A stretch of 57,598 nt of DNA from Pedobacter kyungheensis (GCF_000812965.1 NZ_JSYN01000029.1:1-57598), one strand, 5' to 3'. Numbered from the stretch's first letter, positions 36,924 to 45,996 are shown. The notes: a model not told the origin generated them from the sequence alone. A program made the numbers and translations.

Positions 36924-37259
36924 TTAAAGCTCCTGCGAGAGGTTAACCAGGAAACCTTTCAGTTTTTCTAAAGCATCAATAATTTTCTGATTTTCTTTCA
37001 CATCAGATTTATTATTTTTCAGATAATCTTTAGCGCCCTTTAAAGTGAAACCTTTCTCATCAACCAGGTTGAAGATAATCTTAAGGTTTTCTATATCTTC
37101 AGGAGTGAAAAGCCGGTTGCCTTTTTTGTTTTTTTTGGGTTGAAGGATATCGAATTCTTTTTCGTAAAAACGAATCTGCGAAGCGTTTACGTTAAACATT
37201 TCAGTCACTTCGCCCATGGTATAATACATTTTATTGATGTCTCTTTCTTTATACGGCAT
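36924..37259 (-). CDS. MerR family transcriptional regulator
   Basis: 111 residues. The N-terminal winged HTH (about 11-80) reads YYTMGEVTEMFNVNASQIRF followed by YEKEFDILQPKKNKKGNRLFT, the classic MerR fold. The short C-terminal part is a dimerising helix region and has no cysteine or metal-binding loop, so the effector is unknown. It diverges from alaS across 116 bp. Confidence 0.92.
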   Translation of the reverse strand: MPYKERDINKMYYTMGEVTEMFNVNASQIRFYEKEFDILQPKKNKKGNRLFTPEDIENLKIIFNLVDEKGFTLKGAKDYLKNNKSDVKENQKIIDALEKLKGFLVNLSQEL

Positions 37260-37347
37260 ATTTTGAGCTTGATTATGAGTGTTTTATATCGATTAATTAA
37301 AGTGTTCAAATGTAGCTCGATTTTTCCTTAATAACGCAATAAAATTT

Positions 37348-37355
37348 TAATTTTG
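37348..37355 (+). promoter_or_regulatory. Putative -7 promoter element for alaS
   Basis: TAATTTTG matches TAnnTTTG and lies 20 bp before the alaS start. The -33 region is AT-rich without a clean TTTG. Confidence 0.4.
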
Positions 37356-37375
37356 TTCCCTCCAATAATATTGAA

Positions 37376-39988
37376 ATGACAGCAAAAGAGATTAGACAGG
37401 CATTCCTTAGTTTTTTTGAATCGAAACAACACCATGTTGTACCTTCCGCACCGATTGTGGTTAAAAACGACCCAACCTTAATGTTTACCAATGCGGGTAT
37501 GAATCAGTTTAAAGATTTGTTTTTGGGAGAGGCCGCCATTAAATATTCTCGCGTTGCAGATACACAACGTTGTTTGCGTGTTTCAGGTAAGCATAACGAC
37601 CTGGAAGAAGTGGGTATTGATACCTACCACCACACCATGTTCGAAATGCTGGGCAACTGGAGCTTTGGCGATTACTTTAAAAAAGAAGCCATTGCCTGGA
37701 GCTGGGAATTACTGACTGAAGTTTATAAAATCCCCAAAGAGAAATTATACGTTACCTATTTTGAAGGTGACGAAAAAGAAGGTTTAGCTAAAGATCAGGA
37801 AGCTTTTGATCTTTGGAAACAATATGTAGATGAAAGCCATATTTTACCCGGAAATAAAAAAGATAATTTCTGGGAAATGGGCGATACCGGACCGTGCGGA
37901 CCTTGTTCAGAAATTCATGTGGATTGCCGTACCGATGAAGAAAAGGCATTGGTAGATGGTGCTTCGCTGGTAAATGCCGATCACCCGCAGGTAATCGAAA
38001 TCTGGAACAACGTATTTATGCAGTTTAACCGTCTAAAAGATGGTTCTCTGCAAAGTTTACCAGCCAAACATGTAGATACCGGAATGGGATTTGAGCGTTT
38101 GGTACGTGTTTTACAGGATAAAACTTCTAACTACGATACCGACGTTTTTCAGCCGCTGATTCAGTTTATTGCTGATAAAGCAGGTATTAAATACGGAGCT
38201 GATGAAAAAACCGACATTGCGATGCGTGTAATGGCCGATCATATCCGCGCCATTTCATTTGTAATTGCCGATGGTCAGTTGCCATCTAACAATAAAGCAG
38301 GTTATGTAATCCGCAGGATTTTACGCCGTGCGGTACGTTATGCTTATACGTTCTTAAACTTCAAAGAGCCTTTCTTAAACCAATTGGTACCTTTATTGGC
38401 CGATCAGTTTAAAGGTGTTTTTGATGAACTGGTTTCACAGCAGGATTTTGTGCAGAAAGTGGTTTTAGAAGAAGAGGTTTCTTTCCTGAGAACGCTTTCA
38501 ACAGGTATTCAGCGTTTCGAGAAATACCAGGCAGTTAATAATATTGTTGAAGGTACTTTTGCCTTCGAACTTTCAGATACTTTTGGCTTTCCGATCGATT
38601 TAACCGAGCTAATGGCAAGGGAAAAAGGCTGGACAGTTGATTTAGTGGCTTATGAACAGGCACTGAAGAAACAGAAAGATGATAGCCGTGCCGCAACTGC
38701 TATTGATACCAGCGACTGGGTTATTGTAAATGCCGACGATCAGAGTGAGTTTGTAGGTTATGATGATTTAGAAATAGAAACCGAAATCTTAAAATACCGC
38801 AAAGTAAAGGCAAAAGGAAAGGAGCAATATCAAATTGTACTGCGTCAAACACCTTTTTATGCTGAAAGCGGTGGTCAGGTAGGAGATACAGGCCGTTTGG
38901 AAGACCATAGCCGCCAATTTTGGATTGACATTACCGATACCAAAAAGGAAAATGGTTTAACGGTTCATTTTGCAGATATTTTACCTGATAATCTGGAAGG
39001 TAAATTCTGGGCAGTTGTAGATGAAGATAAACGCATTTTAACTGAAGATAACCACTCCGCTACGCACTTGTTGCATGCTGCTTTAAAACAGGTTTTGGGT
39101 CAGCATGTTAACCAAAAAGGATCTTTGGTGAATGCCGATTACCTGCGTTTCGATTTTTCTCATTTTGCCAAAGTAACCGATGAGGAACTGGCACAAATTG
39201 AGGTGATTGTGAACCAGAAAATCAGACAGAATATTAAACTGAAAGAGCAACGAAACGTACCCTATCAGGATGCAATTGAAAGTGGTGTAACTGCTTTATT
39301 TGGAGAAAAATATGGTGATTTTGTTCGGATGATTACTTTCGATGATCATTTTTCTAAAGAACTTTGTGGCGGTACACACGTAAAGGCTACAGGACAAATC
39401 GGTTCGTTTAAAATTGTTTCAGAAAGTGCCGTTGCCGCTGGTGTTCGTCGTATTGAGGCCATTACTGCCGATAAAGCAGAGCAATTCTTCCTCGATCAGC
39501 GAAAAGAACTTGGACAGTTAAAAACATTGCTAAACGGAAGCAAAGATTTACCAGCTGCCGTACAAGCTTTGCTTGATGAAAATGCGAAACTGAAGAAAGA
39601 GATTGAAAAATCGACCCTTGAGCGTGTAAATACCTTAAAACACGAGATTGTGCACCATGTTCGTGGAATTCACGGCATTAATTTGATTGCCAAACATATT
39701 GATATTCAGAGTGCTGAGGCAGTTAAAAACCTGGCCTTCTCGTTAAAAGATATGGTTGATAACCTGTTTTTGGTTTTCACTACAGAAATTGACGGCAAGC
39801 CCGGTATTACCGTAATGCTTTCCGATCATTTGGTTAAGAAAGGATTAAATGCATCGAATATTGTTCGCGAGCTTGGAAAAGAAATCCAGGGTGGCGGTGG
39901 CGGACAGCCATTTTACGCAACCGCTGGAGGTAAGAATCCTGCAGGTTTAAAAGCAGTATTGGAAAAAGCAGAGAGTTTTATTCCTTAG
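37376..39988 (+). CDS. alaS: Alanine-tRNA ligase
   Basis: It charges tRNA-Ala and edits mis-acylated species. 870 residues in full domain order: class II catalytic core with MFTNAGMNQFKDLFLG and ADTQRCLRVSGKHNDLEEVG, then GDTGPCGPCSEIHVD. The tRNA-recognition helical region follows, then the editing domain with DNHSATHLLHAAL (HxxxH) and KELCGGTHV (Cys and His zinc ligands), and a C-terminal DHHA1 / C-Ala domain ending with GGGGGQPFYATAGGKNP. ATG start at 37376. It is closed by a strong terminator. Confidence 0.98.
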   Translation: MTAKEIRQAFLSFFESKQHHVVPSAPIVVKNDPTLMFTNAGMNQFKDLFLGEAAIKYSRVADTQRCLRVSGKHNDLEEVGIDTYHHTMFEMLGNWSFGDYFKKEAIAWSWELLTEVYKIPKEKLYVTYFEGDEKEGLAKDQEAFDLWKQYVDESHILPGNKKDNFWEMGDTGPCGPCSEIHVDCRTDEEKALVDGASLVNADHPQVIEIWNNVFMQFNRLKDGSLQSLPAKHVDTGMGFERLVRVLQDKTSNYDTDVFQPLIQFIADKAGIKYGADEKTDIAMRVMADHIRAISFVIADGQLPSNNKAGYVIRRILRRAVRYAYTFLNFKEPFLNQLVPLLADQFKGVFDELVSQQDFVQKVVLEEEVSFLRTLSTGIQRFEKYQAVNNIVEGTFAFELSDTFGFPIDLTELMAREKGWTVDLVAYEQALKKQKDDSRAATAIDTSDWVIVNADDQSEFVGYDDLEIETEILKYRKVKAKGKEQYQIVLRQTPFYAESGGQVGDTGRLEDHSRQFWIDITDTKKENGLTVHFADILPDNLEGKFWAVVDEDKRILTEDNHSATHLLHAALKQVLGQHVNQKGSLVNADYLRFDFSHFAKVTDEELAQIEVIVNQKIRQNIKLKEQRNVPYQDAIESGVTALFGEKYGDFVRMITFDDHFSKELCGGTHVKATGQIGSFKIVSESAVAAGVRRIEAITADKAEQFFLDQRKELGQLKTLLNGSKDLPAAVQALLDENAKLKKEIEKSTLERVNTLKHEIVHHVRGIHGINLIAKHIDIQSAEAVKNLAFSLKDMVDNLFLVFTTEIDGKPGITVMLSDHLVKKGLNASNIVRELGKEIQGGGGGQPFYATAGGKNPAGLKAVLEKAESFIP

Positions 39989-39993
39989 AAAAT

Positions 39994-40018
39994 CGTCATT
40001 GCGAGGAACGAAGCAATC
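39994..40018. repeat. Dispersed CGTCATTGCGAGG-type repeat fragment
   Basis: CGTCATTGCGAGGAACGAAG plus CAATC lies between the alaS stop and its terminator. It belongs to the GTCAT-initiated class seen at several sites in the window. Confidence 0.5.
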
Positions 40019-40033
40019 TTTTGATTGATATTC

Positions 40034-40066
40034 ATAAAAAAAGAGGCCCTAAAGCCTCTTTTTTAT
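40034..40066. terminator. Bidirectional terminator between alaS and the tyrosine-rich cluster
   Basis: Arms AAGAGGC and GCCTCTT with a CCTAAA loop, flanked by A-run and T-run. The CCTAAA loop recurs in the terminator at 28661-28690. Confidence 0.85.
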
Positions 40067-40070
40067 TATT

Positions 40071-40574
40071 TTAATGTCTGCCGTGTTTTTCGCGGTGTCC
40101 TCTCGAGAACAAGCTTGAATTTACACGTGGATCGTGGTGTCTGTTATCTACTCTGTAACTTCTATAATTATTTCTTGGCGAATTGTATCTGATTCTATCT
40201 CCACCTCCATAAGAACTGCGGTAGTAATTGCCATGACTTGCGTACCTTACCCTATGTACATTGTAACTGTTGTATGGGCTGTTTCCGTACACTACGATTT
40301 TTCGGCCGTGGTGCAAATCGTAACCCCTGTACCTTGCTGGCAAATATCTCGATCTGGTCCATCTGTTTCCGTGTAAATACACAAATTCTCTTCGTGGAAC
40401 GTAATAATAAGACTGAACTTCTGGGAGATAGTAGTAATTAACGTTTTGATAACCGGCTGGTATCCAAGCTGGTTGCGCGCCAATATTCACATTAATACTT
40501 ACCTGAGCGTTAGATTGATTAGATGTTAAAGCCACGATACCTAAAATCGCGGACAGAATGAATAACTTTTTCAT
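40071..40574 (-). CDS. Tyrosine-rich secreted protein, paralogue 3 of 3
   Basis: 167 residues. A signal peptide (LFILSAILGIVALTSNQSNAQ) is followed by SINVNIGAQPAWIPAGYQNV, then NYYYLPEVQSYYYVPRREFV. Then LHGNRWTRSRYLPARYRGYDL precedes a basic, Tyr/His/Arg-rich tail ending in HREKHGRH. The pattern (strand-YYY-strand, W, LPARY-x-YDL) is shared with the next two genes on this strand. The tail is more diverged and histidine-rich. Function unknown. Confidence 0.8.
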   Translation of the reverse strand: MKKLFILSAILGIVALTSNQSNAQVSINVNIGAQPAWIPAGYQNVNYYYLPEVQSYYYVPRREFVYLHGNRWTRSRYLPARYRGYDLHHGRKIVVYGNSPYNSYNVHRVRYASHGNYYRSSYGGGDRIRYNSPRNNYRSYRVDNRHHDPRVNSSLFSRGHREKHGRH

Positions 40575-40667
40575 AATAATCTATTAATTTGTGTGTGGTA
40601 AACGTAATTCAAACGCTGTGCCAAAATTTCTATTGTAACAGCTACGTGAAAAACTTTTCAACTATAA

Positions 40668-41177
40668 TTATTCCCAATGTTTTCCTTTGCCATTTCCATG
40701 GCCTTTACCATTACCGTTATTTCCTTTTCCGTAAATCTTTTTAGCTTGTCCCGGAGGCATTCCGTGCGGATGGCCTTTTATTACATAATACTTGCTATCG
40801 CGACTATCACGAATAATGATCTGGTTTTTGTTGCCTTTGTATTTGGCATATTTTATTTTATCGCTTCTGAAATTTAAATAAGGTCTTGGCGAGTTAATTA
40901 CTACTTTATATCCATTATACAAGTCATAATTGCCATACCTGGCTGGTAATGCATTGGCAAAAACCCAATCGTTTCCATTCAGGTAAACAAACTGTCTTTG
41001 CGGAACATAGTAATAGCTCTCTACATCAGGAAGATAGTAATAGTCTACATGATCGTAGCCCACAGGCCCCCATAATGGTTGCGATCCAATATTAACATTT
41101 ACGTTTAACTGAGCCTTTGCAGGTATGCTGAAGAATGAAACCATCATTATTGCAGCAATTAAGAATAATCTTTTCAT
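40668..41177 (-). CDS. Tyrosine-rich secreted protein, paralogue 2 of 3
   Basis: 169 residues with a signal peptide (LFLIAAIMMVSFFSIPAKAQ). The core LNVNVNIGSQPLWGPVGYDH, VDYYYLPDVESYYYVP, LNGNDWVFANALPARYGNYDLY is shared with both neighbours. The sequence ends in RDSRDSKYYVIKGHPHGMPPG plus a Gly/Lys/Asn-rich tail. It is a diverged duplicate of the third paralogue. Function unknown; location probably periplasm or outside. Confidence 0.82.
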   Translation of the reverse strand: MKRLFLIAAIMMVSFFSIPAKAQLNVNVNIGSQPLWGPVGYDHVDYYYLPDVESYYYVPQRQFVYLNGNDWVFANALPARYGNYDLYNGYKVVINSPRPYLNFRSDKIKYAKYKGNKNQIIIRDSRDSKYYVIKGHPHGMPPGQAKKIYGKGNNGNGKGHGNGKGKHWE

Positions 41178-41236
41178 GGTTATTTAATTTGTGTGATAAT
41201 GGTTTATTTTCAAATGATGTGCCAAAGTGTAAATAC

Positions 41237-41263
41237 AAAAAAAGGAGCACCAATTGGTACTCC
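41237..41263 (-). terminator. Terminator of the first tyrosine-rich paralogue
   Basis: Arms GGAGCACC and GGTACTCC form a stem around AATT with one imperfect pair. A T-run follows when read on the reverse strand. Confidence 0.7.
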
Positions 41264-41286
41264 CTCTTCCTAACCTAAATTTGGGG

Positions 41287-41844
41287 CTAATGACGCTCGT
41301 TTCCGCGGCCTTCGCCATATCTTTCTGGTCGGCCGTTATGGCTTCTTTCTACCCGTTTAACCACTTTTACGCGTTGTGGCTGGTTTCTTTCCGGACGAAC
41401 CACAGTTACTTGTTTTGTATTATAATTAGGATGACCTTTTACCACATAATATTTAGCTTCGCGGCTGTCTCTTATTATGGCCTGGCGACCGCCGTAGTTT
41501 TTGTAACGGCTATATCTTGTTACGTAATAATTATTTTGGAGGTATGGCCTTGGTTTGTTTATCACTACTTTATAGGAACGATATAAATCAAAGTTGCCAT
41601 AGCGGGCGGGGAGATTGTTGGTCCATACCCACTGACTACCATTCAAATAAATATACTGTGCAGAAGGAACATAATAATAGGCATTAATATCGGGGAAATA
41701 ATAATAATCTACATGGTCATAACCGGTAGGACCCCAAACAGGTTGCGAACCAATATTTATATTTAAACTAACCTGTGCTTTTGCATAATCTGCGCCGAAT
41801 AATGATATCATCAGAACCGCGGCAATTAAAACTAACTTTTTCAT
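41287..41844 (-). CDS. Tyrosine-rich secreted protein, paralogue 1 of 3
   Basis: 185 residues with a signal peptide (LVLIAAVLMISLFGADYAKAQ). The core VSLNINIGSQPVWGPTGYDH, VDYYYFPDINAYYYVPSAQYI and LPARYGNFDLYRSYKVVIN matches the two neighbours closely. The tail is Arg/Pro/Gly-rich with KVVKRVERSHNGRPERYGE, suggesting nucleic acid or surface polymer contact, but that is a guess. It has its own terminator and probably its own promoter, so the three genes are separate units. Confidence 0.82.
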   Translation of the reverse strand: MKKLVLIAAVLMISLFGADYAKAQVSLNINIGSQPVWGPTGYDHVDYYYFPDINAYYYVPSAQYIYLNGSQWVWTNNLPARYGNFDLYRSYKVVINKPRPYLQNNYYVTRYSRYKNYGGRQAIIRDSREAKYYVVKGHPNYNTKQVTVVRPERNQPQRVKVVKRVERSHNGRPERYGEGRGNERH

Positions 41845-41958
41845 AATCTTAAAGGTTTTTGTGTGTTAATACTGGGATAGACTTGTGTGATATAAAGTGG
41901 TTTAATGAGCAGATTAGGATTTAACATTTCTTTAACTAAACCAACTGTTCATTTTATT

Positions 41959-41993
41959 AAGTAATTTTACTCATTATATTGAGTAAATTGTAA
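41959..41993. promoter_or_regulatory. GAGTAA/TTACTC motif block, copy 1 (between the tyrosine-rich and ATPase genes)
   Basis: The 35-bp block reads AAGTAATTTTACTCATTATA, then TTGAGTAAATTGTAA. It contains inverted half-sites (G/A)AGTAA-TTTTACTC and ACTCA-TTATAT-TGAGT. A near-identical copy lies 163 bp downstream next to the ATPase start. Confidence 0.65.
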
Positions 41994-42121
41994 TTGTGCT
42001 TCTAATTGTTTGATAATTAGTGTGTTATATGGTTATTGAAATTGTATAAAGAGATATTTACAGTTTTGAAACTTTATAAATGAATTGAATAATTGTTGGA
42101 TTTGGAATTACTTATCGTATT

Positions 42122-42156
42122 GAGTAATTTTACTCATTATACTGAGTAAATTGTAA
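42122..42156. promoter_or_regulatory. GAGTAA/TTACTC motif block, copy 2 (next to the ATPase start)
   Basis: The block reads GAGTAATTTTACTCATTATA, then CTGAGTAAATTGTAA, differing from copy 1 at only two of 35 positions. It contains three alternating 6-bp half-sites (GAGTAA, TTACTC, GAGTAA) and ends 3 bp before the ATPase start codon, so it could occlude both promoter and translation start. The rest of the 41845-42159 gap is AT-rich with no gene. Confidence 0.68.
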
Positions 42157-42159
42157 AAT

Positions 42160-43347
42160 ATGCACGAAAGGATTGAATTACAGAAAGTTGTGAAAGTAAT
42201 GAAAGAGCCAAAACGGTTTATTCAGGTACTTGTTGGTCCCAGGCAGGTTGGTAAAACTACCTTAATTACTCAATTGGTTCAGAAAATAACAATCCCCCAT
42301 ATATTTGAATCGGCCGATGCCGTATTTGCATCCGATCGCACCTGGATTGAGCAGGTTTGGTTCAATACCCGCGAGCTGGTTAAAAACAATAATGAGCATG
42401 GCTGTCTTTTAGTAATTGATGAGATTCAAAAAGTAGATAACTGGAGTGAGATCATTAAACGCCTTTGGGATGAAGATATGCGTAACGGCGTAAATATTAA
42501 GCTAATTTTATTGGGTTCATCACGATTATTGATCCAGCAGGGGCTTACAGAATCTCTTGCCGGTCGTTTCGAATTAACTTATTTGGGGCATTGGAGTTTT
42601 ACAGAAATGGAAAGTGCCTTTGGTTTTACAGCCGAAGAGTATGTTTGGTTTGGAGGTTACCCTGGTGCAGCTGGTTTAATCAAAGATGAAGAGCGCTGGA
42701 AAAGCTATGTTTCAAATGCTTTGATTGAAACCAGCATTTCTAAAGATATTTTAATGCTTACCCGGGTGGATAAACCTGCACTGATGAAACGCTTGTTTGA
42801 GCTCGGCTGCCTGTATTCCGGTCAGATCTTGTCATTTACTAAGATACTTGGACAGCTTTCTGATGCCGGCAATACTACTACATTATCACATTATCTGCAA
42901 CTGTTAGATACTGCGGGTTTGTTAGGGGGAATTGAAAAATTCGCAGCAGATGTAATTCGAAAACGTTCATCCAGTCCTAAATTTCAGGTGCATAACAATG
43001 CATTGGTGAGTGCGCAGCGCAATGAGCTTTTTGAAACCATAAAAAAACAACCGGCTGAATGGGGGAGAATGGTTGAGTCATCAATAGGGGCGCATCTGTT
43101 AAATTGTTCTTTTGTAGAAGGCTACAAGGTATTTTATTGGCGACACAGGAATGATGAGGTTGATTTTGTTTTAGAAAAACGCGGTAAAACAATTGGCATT
43201 GAGGTTAAAAGCACTGGCTTTGTTAGTGGTACATCGGGTATGGATGCTTTTAATAAAATGCACAAGCCCGATAAAATGCTTTTGGTTGGTGGTGGTGGAT
43301 TGCCCTGGCAGGAATTTTTAAAAATTTCTCCATCAAGCCTTTTTTAA
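42160..43347 (+). CDS. AAA_14 / DUF4143 ATP-binding protein
   Basis: 395 residues. An N-terminal P-loop ATPase has Walker A VGPRQVGKTTL (about 25-35) and Walker B LLVIDEIQK (about 83-91), followed by LLGSSRLLIQQGLTESLAGRF. The C-terminal DUF4143 domain (about 210-395) ends in an alpha/beta region with EVDFVLEKRGKTIGIEVKS, reminiscent of a restriction-endonuclease-like D-ExK site. Such genes are scattered and often mobile in Bacteroidota; function unknown. The expression may be controlled by the repeated motif blocks upstream. Confidence 0.88.
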   Translation: MHERIELQKVVKVMKEPKRFIQVLVGPRQVGKTTLITQLVQKITIPHIFESADAVFASDRTWIEQVWFNTRELVKNNNEHGCLLVIDEIQKVDNWSEIIKRLWDEDMRNGVNIKLILLGSSRLLIQQGLTESLAGRFELTYLGHWSFTEMESAFGFTAEEYVWFGGYPGAAGLIKDEERWKSYVSNALIETSISKDILMLTRVDKPALMKRLFELGCLYSGQILSFTKILGQLSDAGNTTTLSHYLQLLDTAGLLGGIEKFAADVIRKRSSSPKFQVHNNALVSAQRNELFETIKKQPAEWGRMVESSIGAHLLNCSFVEGYKVFYWRHRNDEVDFVLEKRGKTIGIEVKSTGFVSGTSGMDAFNKMHKPDKMLLVGGGGLPWQEFLKISPSSLF

Positions 43348-43366
43348 CGAAAGACTAAATAATAAC

Positions 43367-43374
43367 TATATTTG
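43367..43374 (+). promoter_or_regulatory. Putative -7 promoter element for gatB
   Basis: TATATTTG matches TAnnTTTG exactly and ends 27 bp before the preferred gatB ATG at 43402. It overlaps the longer alternative start at 43372, arguing against that start. Confidence 0.5.
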
Positions 43375-43401
43375 CTTATAATTTTAACACATAAAGCTTT
43401 A

Positions 43402-44853
43402 ATGCCTTTACAAAATAGCAATTTCGAACTCGTTTCAGGACTGGAAATCCACGTTCAGTTAAATACCAATACTAAAATATTTTCTGCTGATAGCGCCGCT
43501 TTTGGTGCTTCTCCGAATCAAAATATCTCTACTGTTTCGCTGGCTTTGCCAGGTGCTTTGCCAAAGTTAAACAAAGAAGTAGTAGCTAAAGCAGTTCGCA
43601 TTGGCCTTGCGCTAAATTGTACCATTAACCAGATCAATCATTTCGACCGGAAAAATTATTTCTATGCCGATTTGCCTAAGGGATACCAGATCACGCAGGA
43701 TAATCAACCCATTTGTGTAAATGGTTTTCTGGAAGTTGAACTTTCAGATGGTTCGACCAAGAAAATTGGCATTAACCGCATCCATTTAGAAGAAGATGCA
43801 GGTAAAAGTATCCACGATCAGGACGATCAATACTCGCTGGTTGATTTAAACCGGGCCGGCGTGCCTTTAATTGAGATTGTTACTGAGCCCGATATCCGCA
43901 GTGCAGAAGAAGCTTCGGCCTTGTTAAGCGAAATCAGGAAATTGGTAAGGCATTTAAATGTGAGCGACGGTAATATGGAAGAAGGCAGTTTACGTTGCGA
44001 TGCCAATATCTCCATTCGCCCGGCAGGTACAACTGAATTTGGCACCCGTTGCGAAGTGAAAAACCTGAACTCCATGCGTAATGTACGCAGGGCTATGGAT
44101 TTCGAATTTGGCCGTCAGGTTGAAGTAATTAGCAATGGCGGTAAAATTATTCAAAGCACACTTAATTTTGATGCTGAGCAGGGTACAACTTCGCCCATGC
44201 GTACTAAAGAAGAAGCTAACGATTACCGTTATTTCTCTGACCCGGATTTGCAACCCATCCACATTTCGGATAGCTGGTTAGCTGAAATTAAATCGGCCAT
44301 GCCTGCATTGCCAAATGAGATTTCGAAAAAAATGATTGCTGAATTTGGCATTAGTAAAGCCGATGCCGCCTTATTTGCCGAAGATTTGGCATTACTTACT
44401 TATTTTAATGTTGCCTTACCGCTTGTAAATACCAAAAAAAGCTTAATTAACTGGCTTATTGGTCCGGTGAGGGCTATTTTAAATGAAAAAGGTATTGCTA
44501 TTGATGCATATAACGTTAAGCCGACGCAACTTGCAACAGCCATTAATCTGGTTGACGATAAAAAAATAACCCAGCAGATTGCCATACAGCAATTGTTACC
44601 TGCCATTGAAACCAAAGCAGATGCCAATGTAGCGGACCTGGCACAGGCATTAAACCTTTTAATTACCGATAATGGTGATGAATTGGGTACTTTTATTGAT
44701 GAAGTGTTAAATAAATACCCGCAACAGGTAGAGGCATATAAAAAAGGCAAAAAAGGCGTTTTAGGCTTGTTTGTTGGCGATGTAATGAAACTGGCCAAAG
44801 GAAAAGCAGATGCCAAGAAATTAAACGAATTAATACTTGAAAAACTGAAATAA
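43402..44853 (+). CDS. gatB: Asp-tRNA(Asn)/Glu-tRNA(Gln) amidotransferase subunit B
   Basis: The subunit binds tRNA and phosphorylates misacylated Glu- or Asp-tRNA for amidation. Signature segments are ELVSGLEIHVQLNTNTKIF, NHFDRKNYFYADLPKGYQITQ and VDLNRAGVPLIEIVTEPD. SLRCDANISIRP and EVKNLNSMRNVRRAM follow, and the C-terminal YqeY-like helical domain ends with KGVLGLFVGDVMKL. The ATG at 43402 (MPLQNSNFEL) is preferred over 43372, which gives ten extra residues inside the promoter; 483 residues result. gatA and gatC are not in the window. Confidence 0.96.
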   Translation: MPLQNSNFELVSGLEIHVQLNTNTKIFSADSAAFGASPNQNISTVSLALPGALPKLNKEVVAKAVRIGLALNCTINQINHFDRKNYFYADLPKGYQITQDNQPICVNGFLEVELSDGSTKKIGINRIHLEEDAGKSIHDQDDQYSLVDLNRAGVPLIEIVTEPDIRSAEEASALLSEIRKLVRHLNVSDGNMEEGSLRCDANISIRPAGTTEFGTRCEVKNLNSMRNVRRAMDFEFGRQVEVISNGGKIIQSTLNFDAEQGTTSPMRTKEEANDYRYFSDPDLQPIHISDSWLAEIKSAMPALPNEISKKMIAEFGISKADAALFAEDLALLTYFNVALPLVNTKKSLINWLIGPVRAILNEKGIAIDAYNVKPTQLATAINLVDDKKITQQIAIQQLLPAIETKADANVADLAQALNLLITDNGDELGTFIDEVLNKYPQQVEAYKKGKKGVLGLFVGDVMKLAKGKADAKKLNELILEKLK

Positions 44854-45965
44854 TGAGAATAAAACAATTGAGCCTGATCATGCTGATTGCAATTGCTTTC
44901 ACTGCATGTAAACCAAAAGATAGCTTTACCATCGACGGAACTTTCCAAAACCCGGGAGCAGAAAAAAAAGTGTTTTTGTATGGCATGCAAAACAGCAACA
45001 TGATTGCAATCGATTCAACCAATTTATCAGAAAAGGGCGAATTTAAGTTTATCCGTAAAACCCCATCAGTTGATTTTTTCAGGGTATCGGTTGGTAACCA
45101 TGAATTTATGTTGATTGCTAAAAATGGCGATGCAATTAAGTTGGAAGCTGATTTGGCTGATAAAACTATGGCGTATAAAATTTCTGGTGCGAATGAGGTG
45201 GATAAATTATCTGAGTTGAATGGTATCAGAAATACGTTTGCCAAACAGGTGGAGAAGTTACAAGCCGATTTTGAAGCGAAAGTCGCTACACAGCCTCAAA
45301 ACAGGGCAGCGATACTGGAGTCGATGAAACCGCAATACGAATCTTACATCAACCAGTTAAATACGCAGATCTTAAAATTTGCCAAAGACAATAAAGGTAC
45401 ACTGGCCAGCTTTTATGCCATGAATACTTTAAGTCCGCAGGAATTTGAAGCAGAATTGGTAAAGTTTGCCGACGAGGTTAAAGAAGATATTAAAGGTAAC
45501 GCCACCGTAGATGCTTTTGTGAAACAAATGGCACTTTTAAAAGCTGTACAAGTTGGCGAAACAGCACCTGGCTTCACCATCAATACAGCAGAGGGCAAAC
45601 CGGTTAGTTTGGCAGATTATAAAGGAAAATACGTACTGGTAGATTTTTGGGCATCATGGTGTCAGCCCTGCCGTCAGGAGAACCCTAACGTAGTAAAAGT
45701 TTACAATCAGTATAAAACCAAAAACTTCGATATCCTGGGTATTTCACTCGATACGGATAAAGCAGCCTGGTTAGGTGCTGTTAAAGCCGACGGTTTAAGC
45801 TGGACACATGTTTCGGAATTGAAGGATTTTAATGGCGAAACCGTAAAAAAATATCAGGTACAAGCTATTCCAACTTCATATTTAATTGATCCGGCAGGTA
45901 AAATTGTAGCTAAAAACCTTCGTGGAGAGGCCTTAGAGGCCTTCTTAGCCAAAACGTTACGTTAA
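44853..45965 (+). CDS. TlpA-like thiol-disulfide lipoprotein (DUF4369 + thioredoxin fold)
   Basis: 370 residues. A lipobox IAIAFTAC with the lipidated cysteine at residue 19 is followed by a DUF4369 beta domain (about 24-125) and a helical spacer. A C-terminal TlpA/ResA thioredoxin domain (about 230-370) has the redox motif FWASWCQPCRQE (about 264-273) and cis-proline AIPTSYLI. It is probably anchored in the outer or inner membrane facing the periplasm and reduces or isomerises disulfides. The ATG overlaps the gatB stop by one base. Confidence 0.92.
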   Translation: MRIKQLSLIMLIAIAFTACKPKDSFTIDGTFQNPGAEKKVFLYGMQNSNMIAIDSTNLSEKGEFKFIRKTPSVDFFRVSVGNHEFMLIAKNGDAIKLEADLADKTMAYKISGANEVDKLSELNGIRNTFAKQVEKLQADFEAKVATQPQNRAAILESMKPQYESYINQLNTQILKFAKDNKGTLASFYAMNTLSPQEFEAELVKFADEVKEDIKGNATVDAFVKQMALLKAVQVGETAPGFTINTAEGKPVSLADYKGKYVLVDFWASWCQPCRQENPNVVKVYNQYKTKNFDILGISLDTDKAAWLGAVKADGLSWTHVSELKDFNGETVKKYQVQAIPTSYLIDPAGKIVAKNLRGEALEAFLAKTLR

Positions 45966-45996
45966 AACAAATTTCATGTTAAACTAATTTAAGTAA

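Noticed and set aside
41254..41586. Forward 110-codon hydrophobic frame
   Set aside because: Antisense to the tyrosine-rich paralogue; the apparent TM helices come from the complement of Tyr/Asn-rich codons.
42122..43347. Toxin-antitoxin or defence module around the DUF4143 ATPase
   Set aside because: No partner gene beside it: gatB follows and unrelated secreted proteins precede. Only the ATPase and its operator blocks are supported.
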